From Kribbella antiqua (GTDB taxonomy: Bacteria; Actinomycetota; Actinomycetes; Propionibacteriales; Kribbellaceae), in the NCBI RefSeq assembly GCF_004345665.1, contig NZ_SLWR01000013.1, positions 124,001 to 188,000 on the forward strand: DNA of 64,000 nt. The letters run 5' to 3'. Below the pieces are notes generated by a model. The model was not told where the DNA came from. It did no database searches and saw only the letters and a list, made by a program, of their open reading frames with translations. Shown in pieces: positions 16,172 to 24,949 of this stretch (the first letter of the stretch is position 1; every line of letters begins with the position of its first letter). Position numbers and translations under genes: made by a program.

Positions 16172-16732
16172 ATGGCCAAGGTGCTGATTGTCACTGGCGA
16201 TGCTGCGGAAGACCTCGAGGTGTTCTACCCGTACCAGCGGCTGCTCGAGGAGGGGTACGAGGTGGATGTGGCCGCCCCGGCGGTGAAGAAGTTGCAGTTC
16301 GTGGTGCATGACTTTGTCGATGGGTTCGACACCTACACCGAGAAACCCGGGCACACCTGGCAAGCCGATGTCGCGTTCGCCGATGTGGACCCGTCTGAGT
16401 ACGTCGCTCTGGTGATCCCCGGTGGTCGTGCGCCGGAGTACATCCGCAACGACGAGGACTGCCAGCGGATCGTGCAGCACTTCTACGGCGAGTCGAAGCC
16501 CGTCGCCCAGCTCTGTCACGGGCCACTCGTCGCGGCCGCGGCCGGCGTCCTGAACGGCCGCAAGACCTCCGCCTACCCAGCCCTGGCACTCGACATCCGG
16601 GCCGGCGGCGCGGAGTGGGTCGACGGCGACGCGGTCGTCGACGGCAACGTGGTCTCCGGCCGCGCCTGGCCCGACCACCCAACCTGGATGCGCGCCTTCA
16701 TGACAATCCTGAAAGAACACGCCCCGGCGTAG
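16172..16732 (+). CDS. DJ-1/PfpI-family protein
   Basis: The 186-residue cytoplasmic protein has the class-I glutamine-amidotransferase-like fold of DJ-1/PfpI. It shows the VIPGGRAPEYIR strand-turn and the nucleophile elbow AQLCHGPLVAA with Cys115. The family includes cysteine proteases, glyoxalase-type deglycases and stress proteins. The ATG at 16172 follows GGGG of GAAGGGGATG, and an adjacent GTG could serve instead. It is a single gene; the following 368 bases contain a hairpin and a promoter but no gene. Confidence 0.85.
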   Translation: MAKVLIVTGDAAEDLEVFYPYQRLLEEGYEVDVAAPAVKKLQFVVHDFVDGFDTYTEKPGHTWQADVAFADVDPSEYVALVIPGGRAPEYIRNDEDCQRIVQHFYGESKPVAQLCHGPLVAAAAGVLNGRKTSAYPALALDIRAGGAEWVDGDAVVDGNVVSGRAWPDHPTWMRAFMTILKEHAPA

Positions 16733-16858
16733 ATCGATCTCCGCAGGACCTGTACGGCTCGGTCGGAGCCGGCGCGGCCGTCGATCATTTCGTGGTTGCG
16801 GCGCTACCCGGAATCCGGCCGAGCGGTGTGCGTGTGGACTATGGAGGCTTTTGGTGTC

Positions 16859-16905
16859 GACAGTGGAGGGTCTTCGCGAAATGGCGCAAGAAACCCTCCA
16901 CTGTC
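16859..16905. repeat. Perfect 13-base inverted repeat in a gene-free stretch
   Basis: GACAGTGGAGGGT (16859-16871) and ACCCTCCACTGTC (16893-16905) are exact complements around a 21-base loop that itself has partial pairing (CTTCGCG / CGCAAGA). The surrounding 16733-17031 has no convincing gene on either strand. The hairpin could end transcription from the DJ-1 gene, although it lies about 130 bases after its stop, or act as a regulator site for the next gene. Confidence 0.6.
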
Positions 16906-17031
16906 CGCCGTGGGGCCTGGCGACGGCACGGTGAAGCCACTAGGGCGCGTCCTGCTCAGTACGGCGCCGGCCAGCCCGCTGAAGGCCATCCCGGCCGTAC
17001 GACGGGCGGCGATGTACCGGTCGGGACAGCG

Positions 17032-17061
17032 TTGACACCTTTGCTGACAGACAACTATGTT
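17032..17061 (+). promoter_or_regulatory. Sigma70-type promoter for 17101 gene
   Basis: A consensus -35 TTGACA (17032-17037) is followed after 18 bases by TATGTT (17056-17061). Transcription would start near 17068, about 33 bases before the ATG at 17101. This is the clearest housekeeping-type promoter I saw in the window. Confidence 0.6.
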
Positions 17062-17100
17062 CGCCCGCGCCTGTGACGCCCCGATGAGCGAGGTGCTGAG

Positions 17101-18210
17101 ATGCCGGCTGCGGCGGTCTACGGTTATCCGTGGGACTTCAACGGCGACCCGGCGGCCCCCGACCTGGTGGCGTCGCTTGGTGCGGAGTCCGTCGTACTGG
17201 CCGCTTCCTATCACTCGGTGAGAGCCGCGACACCGCGGCATCCGCAGCACAGAGTGGTGGAGGCTTCGGCGGGGTTGTATGTGCCGGTACGACGTAACGC
17301 CTGGACAGCACTGGTACCTGATGGGGCCGAACCGTGGGCAGGTGAGGATTCCTTCAACCGCGCGGCACAGTCGCTGCGGACAGTCGGATTGGACGTTCAG
17401 GCGTGGATCGTGCTGACCCACAACTCGGCCGTCGGGCGGCGGAACCCCAGCAGGTGCGTGCGTAACGCCTTCGGGGACGTCTACCACTACGCTCTCTGCC
17501 CAGCCCACGACGAGGTCGTCGAGTACGGACGTACGTTGGTGGCAGAGATCGTTCGCCAGACCGGCGTGACAAATGTGGTTCTGGAAGCTTGCGGACCCTT
17601 GGGGATCGCGCACAACGGCCTGCACGAGAAGACCGCGGGTGCGGACTGGTCGCCCGTCGACCAGGCTCTGCTGTCGATCTGCTTCTGCGACGCCTGCGTC
17701 CTGGCGATGTCCTCGGCCGGCTTGGACGTCGAGGACTTGTCGATGCGCGTTCGCTCCGCGGTCGGTGCGGGCGCTCGCACTGTGGAAGAGACAGTCGAGG
17801 AAGACGTCCTGCAGTTGCGCCGACGTCACTCCGCGAGGCTGCGAGCCGCGGTGGTGGACGAGGCACGTGCCAACGGCGTACGCGACATTGCATTACACGC
17901 TGTCGCAGACCCCTGGGCCACCGGAGCGGAAGCGGCCCTGGACTCGGTTGCCGAAGGCATCGATTGCTGCATCGCCCCCGCCTGGGAAGAGGCCAGTGTG
18001 GGAGGCGTGCAGGCCCTCGCCCGCTTGGGCGCTGGGAGAATCGGCGCCTACGTGACAGCGCTGCCACCATTCCCAGCCGACGCCGAACGCCTGGCAGCGC
18101 ACTGCCAGGCGTTGGTCGACGCTGGTGCCACTGATCTCCACATCTATCACGCGGGTCTGGCGTCAAACGCCCGGCTCGACATCGTTCGCGACGCGCTGGC
18201 GTCCATCTGA
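17101..18210 (+). CDS. Conserved uncharacterised protein, possible TIM-barrel glycoside enzyme
   Basis: The 369-residue protein opens GYPWDFNGDP and contains a run of conserved-looking motifs: AASYHSVRAATPRHPQHR, WIVLTHNS, VRNAFGDVYHYALCPAHDEV, EACGPLGIAHNGLHEKT and the cysteine cluster CFCDAC. The motifs at the ends of predicted beta strands resemble a (beta/alpha)8 barrel such as those of glycoside hydrolases, but I cannot name the family or its catalytic residues. It has its own promoter. Downstream genes are a sugar-permease remnant and a TolB-like protein, which weakly supports a role in carbohydrate metabolism. Confidence 0.6.
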   Translation: MPAAAVYGYPWDFNGDPAAPDLVASLGAESVVLAASYHSVRAATPRHPQHRVVEASAGLYVPVRRNAWTALVPDGAEPWAGEDSFNRAAQSLRTVGLDVQAWIVLTHNSAVGRRNPSRCVRNAFGDVYHYALCPAHDEVVEYGRTLVAEIVRQTGVTNVVLEACGPLGIAHNGLHEKTAGADWSPVDQALLSICFCDACVLAMSSAGLDVEDLSMRVRSAVGAGARTVEETVEEDVLQLRRRHSARLRAAVVDEARANGVRDIALHAVADPWATGAEAALDSVAEGIDCCIAPAWEEASVGGVQALARLGAGRIGAYVTALPPFPADAERLAAHCQALVDAGATDLHIYHAGLASNARLDIVRDALASI

Positions 18211-18225
18211 GGTCGAGCCGGGCGT
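18167..18225. repeat. Inverted repeat spanning the stop codon
   Basis: ACGCCCGGCTCGAC (18167-18180) inside the last codons of the gene is matched exactly by GTCGAGCCGGGCGT (18212-18225) just after its stop, with a 31-base loop. The 14-bp stem could act as a terminator or stabilise the 3' end of the transcript. Confidence 0.5.
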
Positions 18226-18290
18226 CGAGCTCAGGAGCCGCTCTTGGTGGAGATTGTGGTGGGTGTCCCGACTGTGACGGTGGTGGGCTC

Positions 18291-18521
18291 GGTCAGACCT
18301 CATACATCTGGAACGACGTGTTCTTCGCGTTCTTCGTCATCGGCGGCCGGATGGACACCCTGCCGCTCAACCTGTTCCAGGTGGCCAGCGCGAGCGTGTA
18401 CCTGAACAACTGGAACCTCATCTTCGCCTACGTGGTCCTGATGAGCATCCCGCTGCTCGTCGTCTTCGCGATCGCCCAACGCCGCATCATCGCCGGCATC
18501 ACCGGAGGCGCCGTCAAGTAA
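18291..18521 (+). pseudogene. C-terminal remnant of a MalG-type sugar ABC permease
   Basis: Reading through from codon 18297, the peptide TSYIWNDVFFAFFVIGGRM, followed by LPLNLFQVASASV, LNNWNLIFAYVVL and the terminal RRIIAGITGGAVK, is the last membrane segments and tail of a carbohydrate ABC permease. The intact permease at 33144-33965 ends with the comparable WNDFFTPL, NWNLIFAALVIS and INGFAGGLKA. The first roughly 200 residues, including the EAA loop, are missing and no start or ribosome site precedes it. It is therefore the leftover end of a deleted transporter operon, of which the TolB-like gene 9 bases downstream may be the survivor. Confidence 0.8.
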
Positions 18522-18530
18522 GGTGACAAC

Positions 18531-19412
18531 GTGGCCAAGTATCGTGCGCTCGCCCCGGGACAACGCTCGCAGGTCTGGGTCGGAGGGCCCGGCATCGCCG
18601 AACCCGAGCTGCTGTTCGAGACCACCGACGTACTGATCGAAGCGCCGAACTGGTCGCTCGACGGATCGAAGTTGTTTGTCAATGGCAACGGTGGTCTGTG
18701 GCGGCTCGACGTCGAATCGCCCGGTCTGGCTCGCGTCGAGTACGACGACCTTCCGGGGCTCAACAACGACCACGTGCTCGATCCGGATGGCGAGCACATT
18801 TACATGTCGGCGATGGACGGTCACATCTACCACGGGCACCTGGACGGCGGCGCAGTACGACGAGTCTCGCCTGACGACGGCAAGTGGCACTTCCTGCACG
18901 GTGTCTCGCCGGACGGCAAGCGGCTGGCGTACGTCGAGATCGAGGACTTCGGCGGACCTGGGAAGCTCGTCGTGATCGAGCCGCACGGGTCGCCGACCGT
19001 CCTGGATACGGGGAACGGCCACATTGATGGACCGGAGTGGTCGCCTGACGGCGACTGGATCTACTTCAACACCGCGGGCTCCACCGAGGAGCCGGGTCAC
19101 GCCCAGCTCGCCCGGATTCCCGACGCGGGCGGACCTGTGCAGCAGCTCGTCGCCAGTAACACCGTCGACTGGTTCCCGCACCTCTCGCCGGACTCCCGCT
19201 ATGCCGCCTATCTCGCCTTTCCTCTGGGCACACTCGGCCACCCGGCCGACCTCGATGTCGAGGTGCGCGTCGTAGCGACGGAGGACTGGTCGGTCGTCCT
19301 CCAGCGCTACGAGCTGTTCGGTGGTCAGGGAACCATCAACGTCAACAGTTGGTCGCCGGACAGCACCCGTTTCGCCTTCGTTGCCTATCCCATCAGAGCC
19401 GCCTCAGCATGA
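18531..19412 (+). CDS. TolB-like beta-propeller (PD40 repeat) protein
   Basis: The 293-residue protein contains repeated WSxDGS/SPDGK-type blades (NWSLDGSKLF, VLDPDGEHIYM, GVSPDGKRLAYV, EWSPDGDWIYF, HLSPDSRYAAYL, SWSPDSTRFAFV). This is the hallmark of TolB/WD40-like propellers. There is no signal peptide, so it probably acts in the cytoplasm, where such proteins often process or bind sugars next to ABC sugar transporters. It begins with GTG 18531 after AAGGTG, 9 bases past the stop of the permease remnant, and its 3' end overlaps the convergent DUF1080 gene by 20 bases. Enzymatic role uncertain. Confidence 0.7.
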   Translation: MAKYRALAPGQRSQVWVGGPGIAEPELLFETTDVLIEAPNWSLDGSKLFVNGNGGLWRLDVESPGLARVEYDDLPGLNNDHVLDPDGEHIYMSAMDGHIYHGHLDGGAVRRVSPDDGKWHFLHGVSPDGKRLAYVEIEDFGGPGKLVVIEPHGSPTVLDTGNGHIDGPEWSPDGDWIYFNTAGSTEEPGHAQLARIPDAGGPVQQLVASNTVDWFPHLSPDSRYAAYLAFPLGTLGHPADLDVEVRVVATEDWSVVLQRYELFGGQGTINVNSWSPDSTRFAFVAYPIRAASA

Positions 19413-20226
19413 GGTTTCGCCAGCGACAGGCGGCGTCCGGGGCCCAGCGGTCGGTGCCGAGGACGGGGTCGTTGTCATGGACCTCGAGCGCGATGTGGCC
19501 CGCCGTACCGAGGAAGGCGGCGACGGCGTCGGCGTCGTAGTTCGGTGCTGTGAGGGTCGCCAGATCGACCTCCGCGATCTTCACGTCGTTGATCCAGGTG
19601 GTGACGTGCGGGCGCTCGCCGACACAGCGGATGCGGAGGGAGTTCCAGTCCAGCCAACGCCATACAGCGAGGAACTCGTCGACCGTTGCCGCGTAATCGA
19701 GGAGCTCGGCTTTTGCTGGCGTGAAGGGTTCGGCAGACGTCGCCGGATCGTCCTCGCGGAGGCCGATCGCGTTGCCGGCGGAGTCGAGTTGGGCGGTGAG
19801 GGCGAACGGTACGGCGTGGAAGCTGCCGAGGCCGTTGCCGAAGAATCCGCCGATGGATCCCGAATGGCGGTGGTCGACGAGGACCTGGAGTCCGTGCCAG
19901 GAGTCGGGCCGGCGGCGGAGCATGATGCCGGTGTCGGCCGGCCAGTCGGGGTTCAGTTCGAGGGTGAGTTCGAAGTCGCCGTACTTCTCGTCGGTGATGA
20001 GGTAGCCGCCGTACCCGCTGCCGAGCGGTTGTTGCCGCCCCACGATGGCGCCGTCCTCGACCGACCAGGCAGCGGGGTGTAGCGCGGCTTGTTCGGCGTA
20101 GTCCGCCGGGAAGTCCGTCACGACGTCGAGGACGTCCGGGCCGCCGGGCCAGATCGTTCCGTAGCTGCGGGGAATGACGGACCAGCCGGTGAGGTCCTTG
20201 CCGTTGAACAGTGGCTCGAAGTCCAA
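19393..20226 (-). CDS. DUF1080 / 3-keto-disaccharide hydrolase-domain protein
   Basis: The 277-residue protein starts FEPLFNGKDLTGW, the signature opening of the DUF1080 (PF06439, LamG-like jelly-roll) family. It continues with SVEDGAIVG, DFELTLELNPD, GIMLR and the C-terminal ACRWRNLMLRRL strand typical of the family. Characterised members cleave glycosides whose sugar has been oxidised at C3. The start is a TTG at 20226, chosen because GAGGAG stands 7 bases before it and no ATG or GTG fits. It has no signal peptide, so it acts in the cytoplasm. It is the last gene of the operon, 10 bases after the isomerase-like gene. Confidence 0.8.
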   Translation of the reverse strand: MDFEPLFNGKDLTGWSVIPRSYGTIWPGGPDVLDVVTDFPADYAEQAALHPAAWSVEDGAIVGRQQPLGSGYGGYLITDEKYGDFELTLELNPDWPADTGIMLRRRPDSWHGLQVLVDHRHSGSIGGFFGNGLGSFHAVPFALTAQLDSAGNAIGLREDDPATSAEPFTPAKAELLDYAATVDEFLAVWRWLDWNSLRIRCVGERPHVTTWINDVKIAEVDLATLTAPNYDADAVAAFLGTAGHIALEVHDNDPVLGTDRWAPDAACRWRNLMLRRL

Positions 20227-20236
20227 GAGAGCTCCT

Positions 20237-21097
20237 CTAGAAGGCGCCGAGGTGGTCGGTGACCCACCGGGCGGAGAGTTCGGTCGATGCGAGGTTGGTG
20301 TCGGCTTCCGGTACGTCGACCTCGACGACGAGCCAGCCGGTGAAGTCGCCCGGCAGGGTCCTGACGGCGGCGAGGAGATCTACGTCGCCGCGGCCGGGTT
20401 CGGTCCAGACGGTGAACTTGGTGACGGTCGCCTCGAAGTAGTTCGCGTCCGCATCCCTGGCGGCCTGGGCCTGGCCGAGATGGACGTCTTTCAGATGTAC
20501 GGCGGCGATCCGGTCGGCGTACTCGGTCATGATGGCCGAAGGGTTGGTGCCGGCCCAGGCGAGGTGTCCGGTGTCCGGCCCAAACGACAGGACCGATGCG
20601 GGCACGGCGTCGAGCACGGCGCAGATCTCGGACTCGACCTCGATGCTGCTGCCCACGTGTGGATGTAGTGCCGGCGTGACGCCTTCGGAGGTGATGGCCT
20701 GTGCCGCCGCGCCGATGCCGTCGATGATGCGCTGGAGTGGCACGTCGCCGTACCCGATGGAGGGGTGGGCGATGCGTTCGGCGGTCAGGGTGGCGGCGAG
20801 GAAGACTTCGGTGTTGCCGAGCTCGGCCTGGATCGCAGCGTGCTTCTTGGCTGACTCGACCAGGTCGGGGGTGTTGATGTCGACGTCGGCGGAGAAGTAG
20901 CCGGGGGCTGGCTCGAGGCCGAATTCGTCGAGCAGCGCACGGTAGCCGACGGCGTCGAGGCCGGGTGGTGGATCGGCGTGGATGCCCTTGAACGGGGTGG
21001 TCGCGATCTCTGCGAACGCGGTCCTCAGGATGGGCACGGACAGATTGAAGCCCTCGGGGGTGAGGACCCAGGGCAGGGGATTCAGGCCAACGCGCAT
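20237..21097 (-). CDS. Sugar isomerase/epimerase-like TIM-barrel protein (AP_endonuc_2 family)
   Basis: The 286-residue protein has the xylose-isomerase-like TIM-barrel fold: MRVGLNPLPW first strand, the ALHPHVGS and SFGPDTGHLAWAG metal-ligand segments with His and Asp, AVHLKDVH, and the closing VVEVD. The group contains inosose dehydratases, 3-keto-sugar epimerases and the large subunits of C-glycoside-cleaving enzymes. Placed between transporters, a Gfo/Idh dehydrogenase and a DUF1080 hydrolase, it most likely processes a 3-keto sugar. The ATG follows AAGGAG, 18 bases after the permease stop. Confidence 0.8.
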   Translation of the reverse strand: MRVGLNPLPWVLTPEGFNLSVPILRTAFAEIATTPFKGIHADPPPGLDAVGYRALLDEFGLEPAPGYFSADVDINTPDLVESAKKHAAIQAELGNTEVFLAATLTAERIAHPSIGYGDVPLQRIIDGIGAAAQAITSEGVTPALHPHVGSSIEVESEICAVLDAVPASVLSFGPDTGHLAWAGTNPSAIMTEYADRIAAVHLKDVHLGQAQAARDADANYFEATVTKFTVWTEPGRGDVDLLAAVRTLPGDFTGWLVVEVDVPEADTNLASTELSARWVTDHLGAF

Positions 21098-21115
21098 GAG
21101 CGAGCTCCTTTCCGT

Positions 21116-21949
21116 TCAGCGGCCGGCGAGTGAGCCGCCGATACCGCCGATGCTGAAGTATTTGTTCAGTACGGCGAAGATGATTGCTGGCGGCAACAGC
21201 ATGACGACCGAGACCGCCATCACCGATCCCCAGTCGGTCGCGTTCTGCTGGAAGAACGTCTGCAGTCCGATCGGGAGGGTGAAGATGACGCTGGAACGCA
21301 GGAACACCAGCGCGACCAGGTAGTCGTTCCAGGCGAGCAGGAACGCGAAGATCGCGGTCGACAGGATGCCGGGCAGCGAATTGCGCAGCACGATCTTGGC
21401 GAACGAGCCGAACACCGAGCAGCCGTCGACCCAGGCCGCTTCCTCGAGCGCATGCGGGATCGAGTCGAAGTACGCCGCCATCATCCAGGTCGCCACCGAC
21501 ATCGTGCTGCCGACGTACACAATGACCAATCCGATCAGGTTGTCGGCGAGCCCGATCCGCGCGAACAGCACGAACAGCGGGATGATCGCGGTGATCACCG
21601 GCAGGGACTGGATGACGAACAGCAGCAGCGAGAACCCGGCCACCGCCTTGCTGCGGCCGCGAGACAAGACATACCCGGCCGGCGCGGCGACGACGACCGA
21701 GACCACCACGGTGGCGAGCGTGACGCCGAGGCTGTTGCCGAGCCACACGATCACGTCGGTGCTGGTGAAGATGTAGCGGAAGTTCTCCAGCGTGAGAACG
21801 CCGCTCGCGCTGCTCGAGGCACTTGGCCGGATTGCCAACAACAGGGTTGCGAACACAGGCACGAGCACGATCAGGGTGATGACCAGCAGAGCGGCGAAGC
21901 GCCACCATTGGCCGCGTGTTCCCGGCTCCCTCGATGCGATGGTTGTCAT
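21116..21949 (-). CDS. Carbohydrate ABC transporter permease, MalG type
   Basis: The 277-residue protein has six membrane segments and the cytoplasmic EAA loop (EEAAWVDGC from residue 169, then RNSLPG) that docks with the ATPase. It is the second inner-membrane subunit of a family-1 carbohydrate uptake system. Its ATG overlaps the stop of the upstream permease (ATGA, 21946-21949). The operon has no ATPase gene, so a shared MsmK/MalK-type ATPase encoded elsewhere is expected. Confidence 0.92.
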   Translation of the reverse strand: MTTIASREPGTRGQWWRFAALLVITLIVLVPVFATLLLAIRPSASSSASGVLTLENFRYIFTSTDVIVWLGNSLGVTLATVVVSVVVAAPAGYVLSRGRSKAVAGFSLLLFVIQSLPVITAIIPLFVLFARIGLADNLIGLVIVYVGSTMSVATWMMAAYFDSIPHALEEAAWVDGCSVFGSFAKIVLRNSLPGILSTAIFAFLLAWNDYLVALVFLRSSVIFTLPIGLQTFFQQNATDWGSVMAVSVVMLLPPAIIFAVLNKYFSIGGIGGSLAGR

Positions 21950-22884
21950 GCGATGTCCACCTTTCGGATCTGGCGGTACAGCGCGGTCGAGACGATCACC
22001 AGCACGAGCGTCATCAGGAACGCGATCGCCACACCAGGACCGGTCTGCTGGTCCTGGAAGACCGTGCGGTACGCGAGTACGACCAAGGACGAGGTGGCGT
22101 CGACCGGTCCACCGGCCGTCAGCAGGTAGATGGTCGGGAAGTCGTTGACGCAGAAGATCGTCATCAGGATCCAGCTGATGTACGTCGACCGTGAGATCAA
22201 CGGCAGCGTGATGTGGACGAACTGTTGCCACCTCGAAGCGCCATCGATCCCCGCGGCCTCGTACACCGTGGTGTCGACAGCAGCCAACGCGGCGGACGTC
22301 ATCAGCATCATGAACGGGAAGCTGACCCAGACCTTGAAGACGCAGACCGTGATCGCGGCGAGCGTGGGGTTGGCGAGGAAGTGGACCTCGCCGAACCCGA
22401 GTTTCGCCGTCAGGGTGGGCAGCGGGCTGGTCGGTGTACTGACGAGCCAGTTCCACGCCGTGGAGGACACCACGATCGGCACCACCCAGGGAAGCATCAG
22501 CAAGACCTTGAACACGCCCCGGCATGGGATCTTCGTCCGCAGCAGCAGGGCCAGACCCATCCCGGTCAGCCAGCTGCCGAACACGCCGACGATGGTGAAG
22601 ATCAGGGTGAAGCGAGCGGCCGTCCAGAAGCGGGGGCTGGTCAGGACATCGAGGTAGTTGCTGAAGCCGACGAAGTCGCCGGTCACGATGAGAGTTCCGT
22701 TGTGGATCGACTGCGAGGCCGCGACCACCAGCGGGTAGGCGTTGATCAGCACCACGAGAACGAGGCAGGGCGCGACGAGCAGGATCAGCGTGATCGTGCG
22801 CCGGCTGACTCCTTTACCTGCGGGCGGCGTGGACGCTGATGCTGTTGTCGCCGTGGTGGACGGGGCAGTCAGCGTGGGCGTCAT
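21946..22884 (-). CDS. Carbohydrate ABC transporter permease, MalF type
   Basis: The 312-residue protein has an Ala/Thr-rich cytoplasmic N-terminus (first 28 residues), six membrane segments and an EAA loop at 209-211 (YEAAGIDGASRW, then ITLPLI). It pairs with the MalG-type subunit just downstream to form the channel. The start overlaps the stop of the binding-protein gene by ATGA (22881-22884). Confidence 0.92.
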   Translation of the reverse strand: MTPTLTAPSTTATTASASTPPAGKGVSRRTITLILLVAPCLVLVVLINAYPLVVAASQSIHNGTLIVTGDFVGFSNYLDVLTSPRFWTAARFTLIFTIVGVFGSWLTGMGLALLLRTKIPCRGVFKVLLMLPWVVPIVVSSTAWNWLVSTPTSPLPTLTAKLGFGEVHFLANPTLAAITVCVFKVWVSFPFMMLMTSAALAAVDTTVYEAAGIDGASRWQQFVHITLPLISRSTYISWILMTIFCVNDFPTIYLLTAGGPVDATSSLVVLAYRTVFQDQQTGPGVAIAFLMTLVLVIVSTALYRQIRKVDIA

Positions 22885-24188
22885 CGCTTGACAATCGATT
22901 CGAGGCCCCGCTGCAGGGTGGTGAGGGCAGTCTTCGGGTCGGTCTTGCCCTGCAACATGGCTTGCGCGAACTGAGCGAGGGGCTGGCCGCCGTCAACGGC
23001 CGCGAGCGCGGCGAAGGACTGAGTCTTCTTGGCCGCGTAGGTCTTGCAGACGGGCATCCACTTCTCGACGATCGCGACCTGGTTGGGGTCCTTGGCGTAG
23101 TAGTCCGCGCTCGCGATCGACTTCAGTACCGGTACGGCCACGCCGACCGGGTTCTGCCAATAGGTGTGGATCTGGCTCAGGTAGTACTTCAGGAACGCTT
23201 CCGACGCCTCTTGCGAGGGCGTATTGGTGTACATCATCAGATTGTTGACAAAGAACAACCCGGCGACTGTGCCGCTCGGGCTCGTGAGTGGATCCATGAC
23301 GTGCAGGTCCTTGCCGACCGCGCCGGTCCGCGCCGCGAGCCCCGGGGTGTGGATCCCGATGCCGGCCTTCCTGCCCTTCCATTGGGAGTCGAGGTTGTCG
23401 ATCGTGTAGGACACCGCGCCCGAGTCGATGATGCCCTCGTTCGCGAGCTCGCGGACGAACGTCATCGCCTGGATGTTGGCGTCCGTGACGCAGTCCGGCT
23501 TGCCGTCCGGGTCGAACAGACCGCCACCGTTGTTGATCATCATCGCGACCATCGTGTGCGCGCCGAGATTGTTGTCGGCGCCCGAGCCGGTGGCGAAGCC
23601 GGACGCCCCTATCTTCTTCAGCGCCTTTCCGGCGGCGAGCAGTTCGTCCCAAGTGGTCGGGACCTTGGCGCCGGCCTGGTCGAGCAGCGCTTTGTTGTAC
23701 CAGAACGGCCGTACGTCGGTCTGCCACGGTACGGCGACATAGCCCTTGTCGGTCTTCATCGTATCGATGACGCCGGGCAGGAAGTCGTCGTATGTGCCGT
23801 CCTTCTTCAGGGTTTCGATGAAGCTGTCGGCGTACGCGATCTGGCCCTGGTCGGCGAACTGGAACGCCTGGAAGCCGGCGCCCGAGCTGACCGCCGGACC
23901 GGTCTTGGAGGCGATCGCGGACGAGAAGGTCTGGTAGAAGCCGTTCCACTGGATGATCTGGTACGTCGCCTTGGCCGAGCCCTCCGCCGGGGTGTAGCCG
24001 GTGATGATCTTCTTGCCCAGCTCGTTGTAGGCAGGCGTTCCCCACGGCATGTCCCAGAACTTGAGGGTGCCGCCTCCGGCCTTGCTTGCTCCGCTGTTGC
24101 CGGACACGTTGCAGGCGGCCAGCGCGGGTGCCGCGATCGCCGCACCGGCAAGGCCCAGAAAACTCCGACGGGTCGTTGCTTTGTTCAT
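22881..24188 (-). CDS. Sugar-binding lipoprotein of an ABC transporter (family 1)
   Basis: The 435-residue protein has a twin-arginine RRSFLG leader (Arg7, Arg8) and a lipobox LAAC with acylated Cys26, so it is anchored outside the membrane. The mature part shows the solute-binding fold of carbohydrate family 1 (LKFWDMPWG first strand, AVPWQTDVRPFWYNKALLDQAG, PTTWDELLAAGKALK). It delivers the sugar to the two permeases that follow. Its first four bases overlap the stop of the preceding unrecognised gene. Confidence 0.92.
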   Translation of the reverse strand: MNKATTRRSFLGLAGAAIAAPALAACNVSGNSGASKAGGGTLKFWDMPWGTPAYNELGKKIITGYTPAEGSAKATYQIIQWNGFYQTFSSAIASKTGPAVSSGAGFQAFQFADQGQIAYADSFIETLKKDGTYDDFLPGVIDTMKTDKGYVAVPWQTDVRPFWYNKALLDQAGAKVPTTWDELLAAGKALKKIGASGFATGSGADNNLGAHTMVAMMINNGGGLFDPDGKPDCVTDANIQAMTFVRELANEGIIDSGAVSYTIDNLDSQWKGRKAGIGIHTPGLAARTGAVGKDLHVMDPLTSPSGTVAGLFFVNNLMMYTNTPSQEASEAFLKYYLSQIHTYWQNPVGVAVPVLKSIASADYYAKDPNQVAIVEKWMPVCKTYAAKKTQSFAALAAVDGGQPLAQFAQAMLQGKTDPKTALTTLQRGLESIVKR

Positions 24189-24949
24189 CGGACTGCGTTC
24201 CTCTCACGAAGGTGGTCCCCGAGAGCGGCGGTCGTCGTCACGACGTCCGCCTGAAGGCGGCGCAGCTCGGCCGATCCGTCGGCCGATCCGGTCGCTTGGA
24301 GCTCGCGCAGGCGGCGAAGACTGCTGCGATGCCCGTTCTCGTACTGCGTGGGTGCCAGTACCGCGCCGTCCGGCCCGACGGTGATCAGCCGGGCGGGCAG
24401 AGCCGTGTCGCCGGACGGAATCGTCAACTCGACACTGCCGTCGGAGGTCAGCAACCGAAGGGATGCCGAGGCGGGTAGGGCGGTCGTGCACACGATGCTG
24501 AAGTCGACCGCAACCGACAGGTTCGTCAGTCCTTCGGCGTGCAGAGCGCGGTCGGAAAGATGCCGTACCTGCACCTTCATCACCGGGCCGAGTACTGCGC
24601 GGATCAGGGCCAGCTGGTCCAGCAGGGCGGTGGCGAAGTCGGATCCGGGTGGGGTGATCACCCTGCATTCGACTCTGGCGCCGTTCGTCGCGGCAGCGCG
24701 GAAGGCCTGCGCCGCCAGGCCATTCACCGGGTTGGAAGCCCACGGGGAGTCGACGACGACGATTGTGTCCGCGGTGAGCAGATCGAAGTCCACCGGCGTG
24801 GGATGCACCAGAACTATGCCGGTCGCGCCCGATCGGATCGCGCGCTCCAGCTCCGCGGGCCAGCTGGGATCACCATCGACGAAGACGACGTCGGCGGGAT
24901 CCGGGAATGACATCGGCAAGGTCGCGAGCGTCGTACGTACGTTGCTCAT
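24185..24949 (-). CDS. Unrecognised 254-residue protein in the 3-keto-glycoside operon
   Basis: I do not recognise this protein. It has no signal peptide or membrane segment and reads as alpha/beta: an early FVDGDPSWPAELE, GATGIVLVHPTP, ADTIVVVDSP and VECRVITPPGSD suggest a Rossmann-like half, followed by a beta-rich half (MKVQVRHLSDRA, VELTIPSGDTALPARLITV). It overlaps both neighbours by ATGA (24946-24949 with the dehydrogenase, 24185-24188 with the binding protein), so it is produced with them and is probably a partner or accessory subunit of the dehydrogenase. The ATG 24949 was preferred; the in-frame extension is arginine-rich noise. Confidence 0.75.
   Translation of the reverse strand: MSNVRTTLATLPMSFPDPADVVFVDGDPSWPAELERAIRSGATGIVLVHPTPVDFDLLTADTIVVVDSPWASNPVNGLAAQAFRAAATNGARVECRVITPPGSDFATALLDQLALIRAVLGPVMKVQVRHLSDRALHAEGLTNLSVAVDFSIVCTTALPASASLRLLTSDGSVELTIPSGDTALPARLITVGPDGAVLAPTQYENGHRSSLRRLRELQATGSADGSAELRRLQADVVTTTAALGDHLRERNAVR

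Noticed and set aside
16615..17076. 153-codon plus frame across the hairpin region
   Set aside because: Overlaps the DJ-1 gene out of frame, crosses the inverted repeat and promoter, and has no domain.
22839..24254. 471-codon plus-strand open frame opposite the sugar-binding lipoprotein
   Set aside because: The minus strand encodes a clear lipoprotein with lipobox; the plus frame is a GC-bias shadow.
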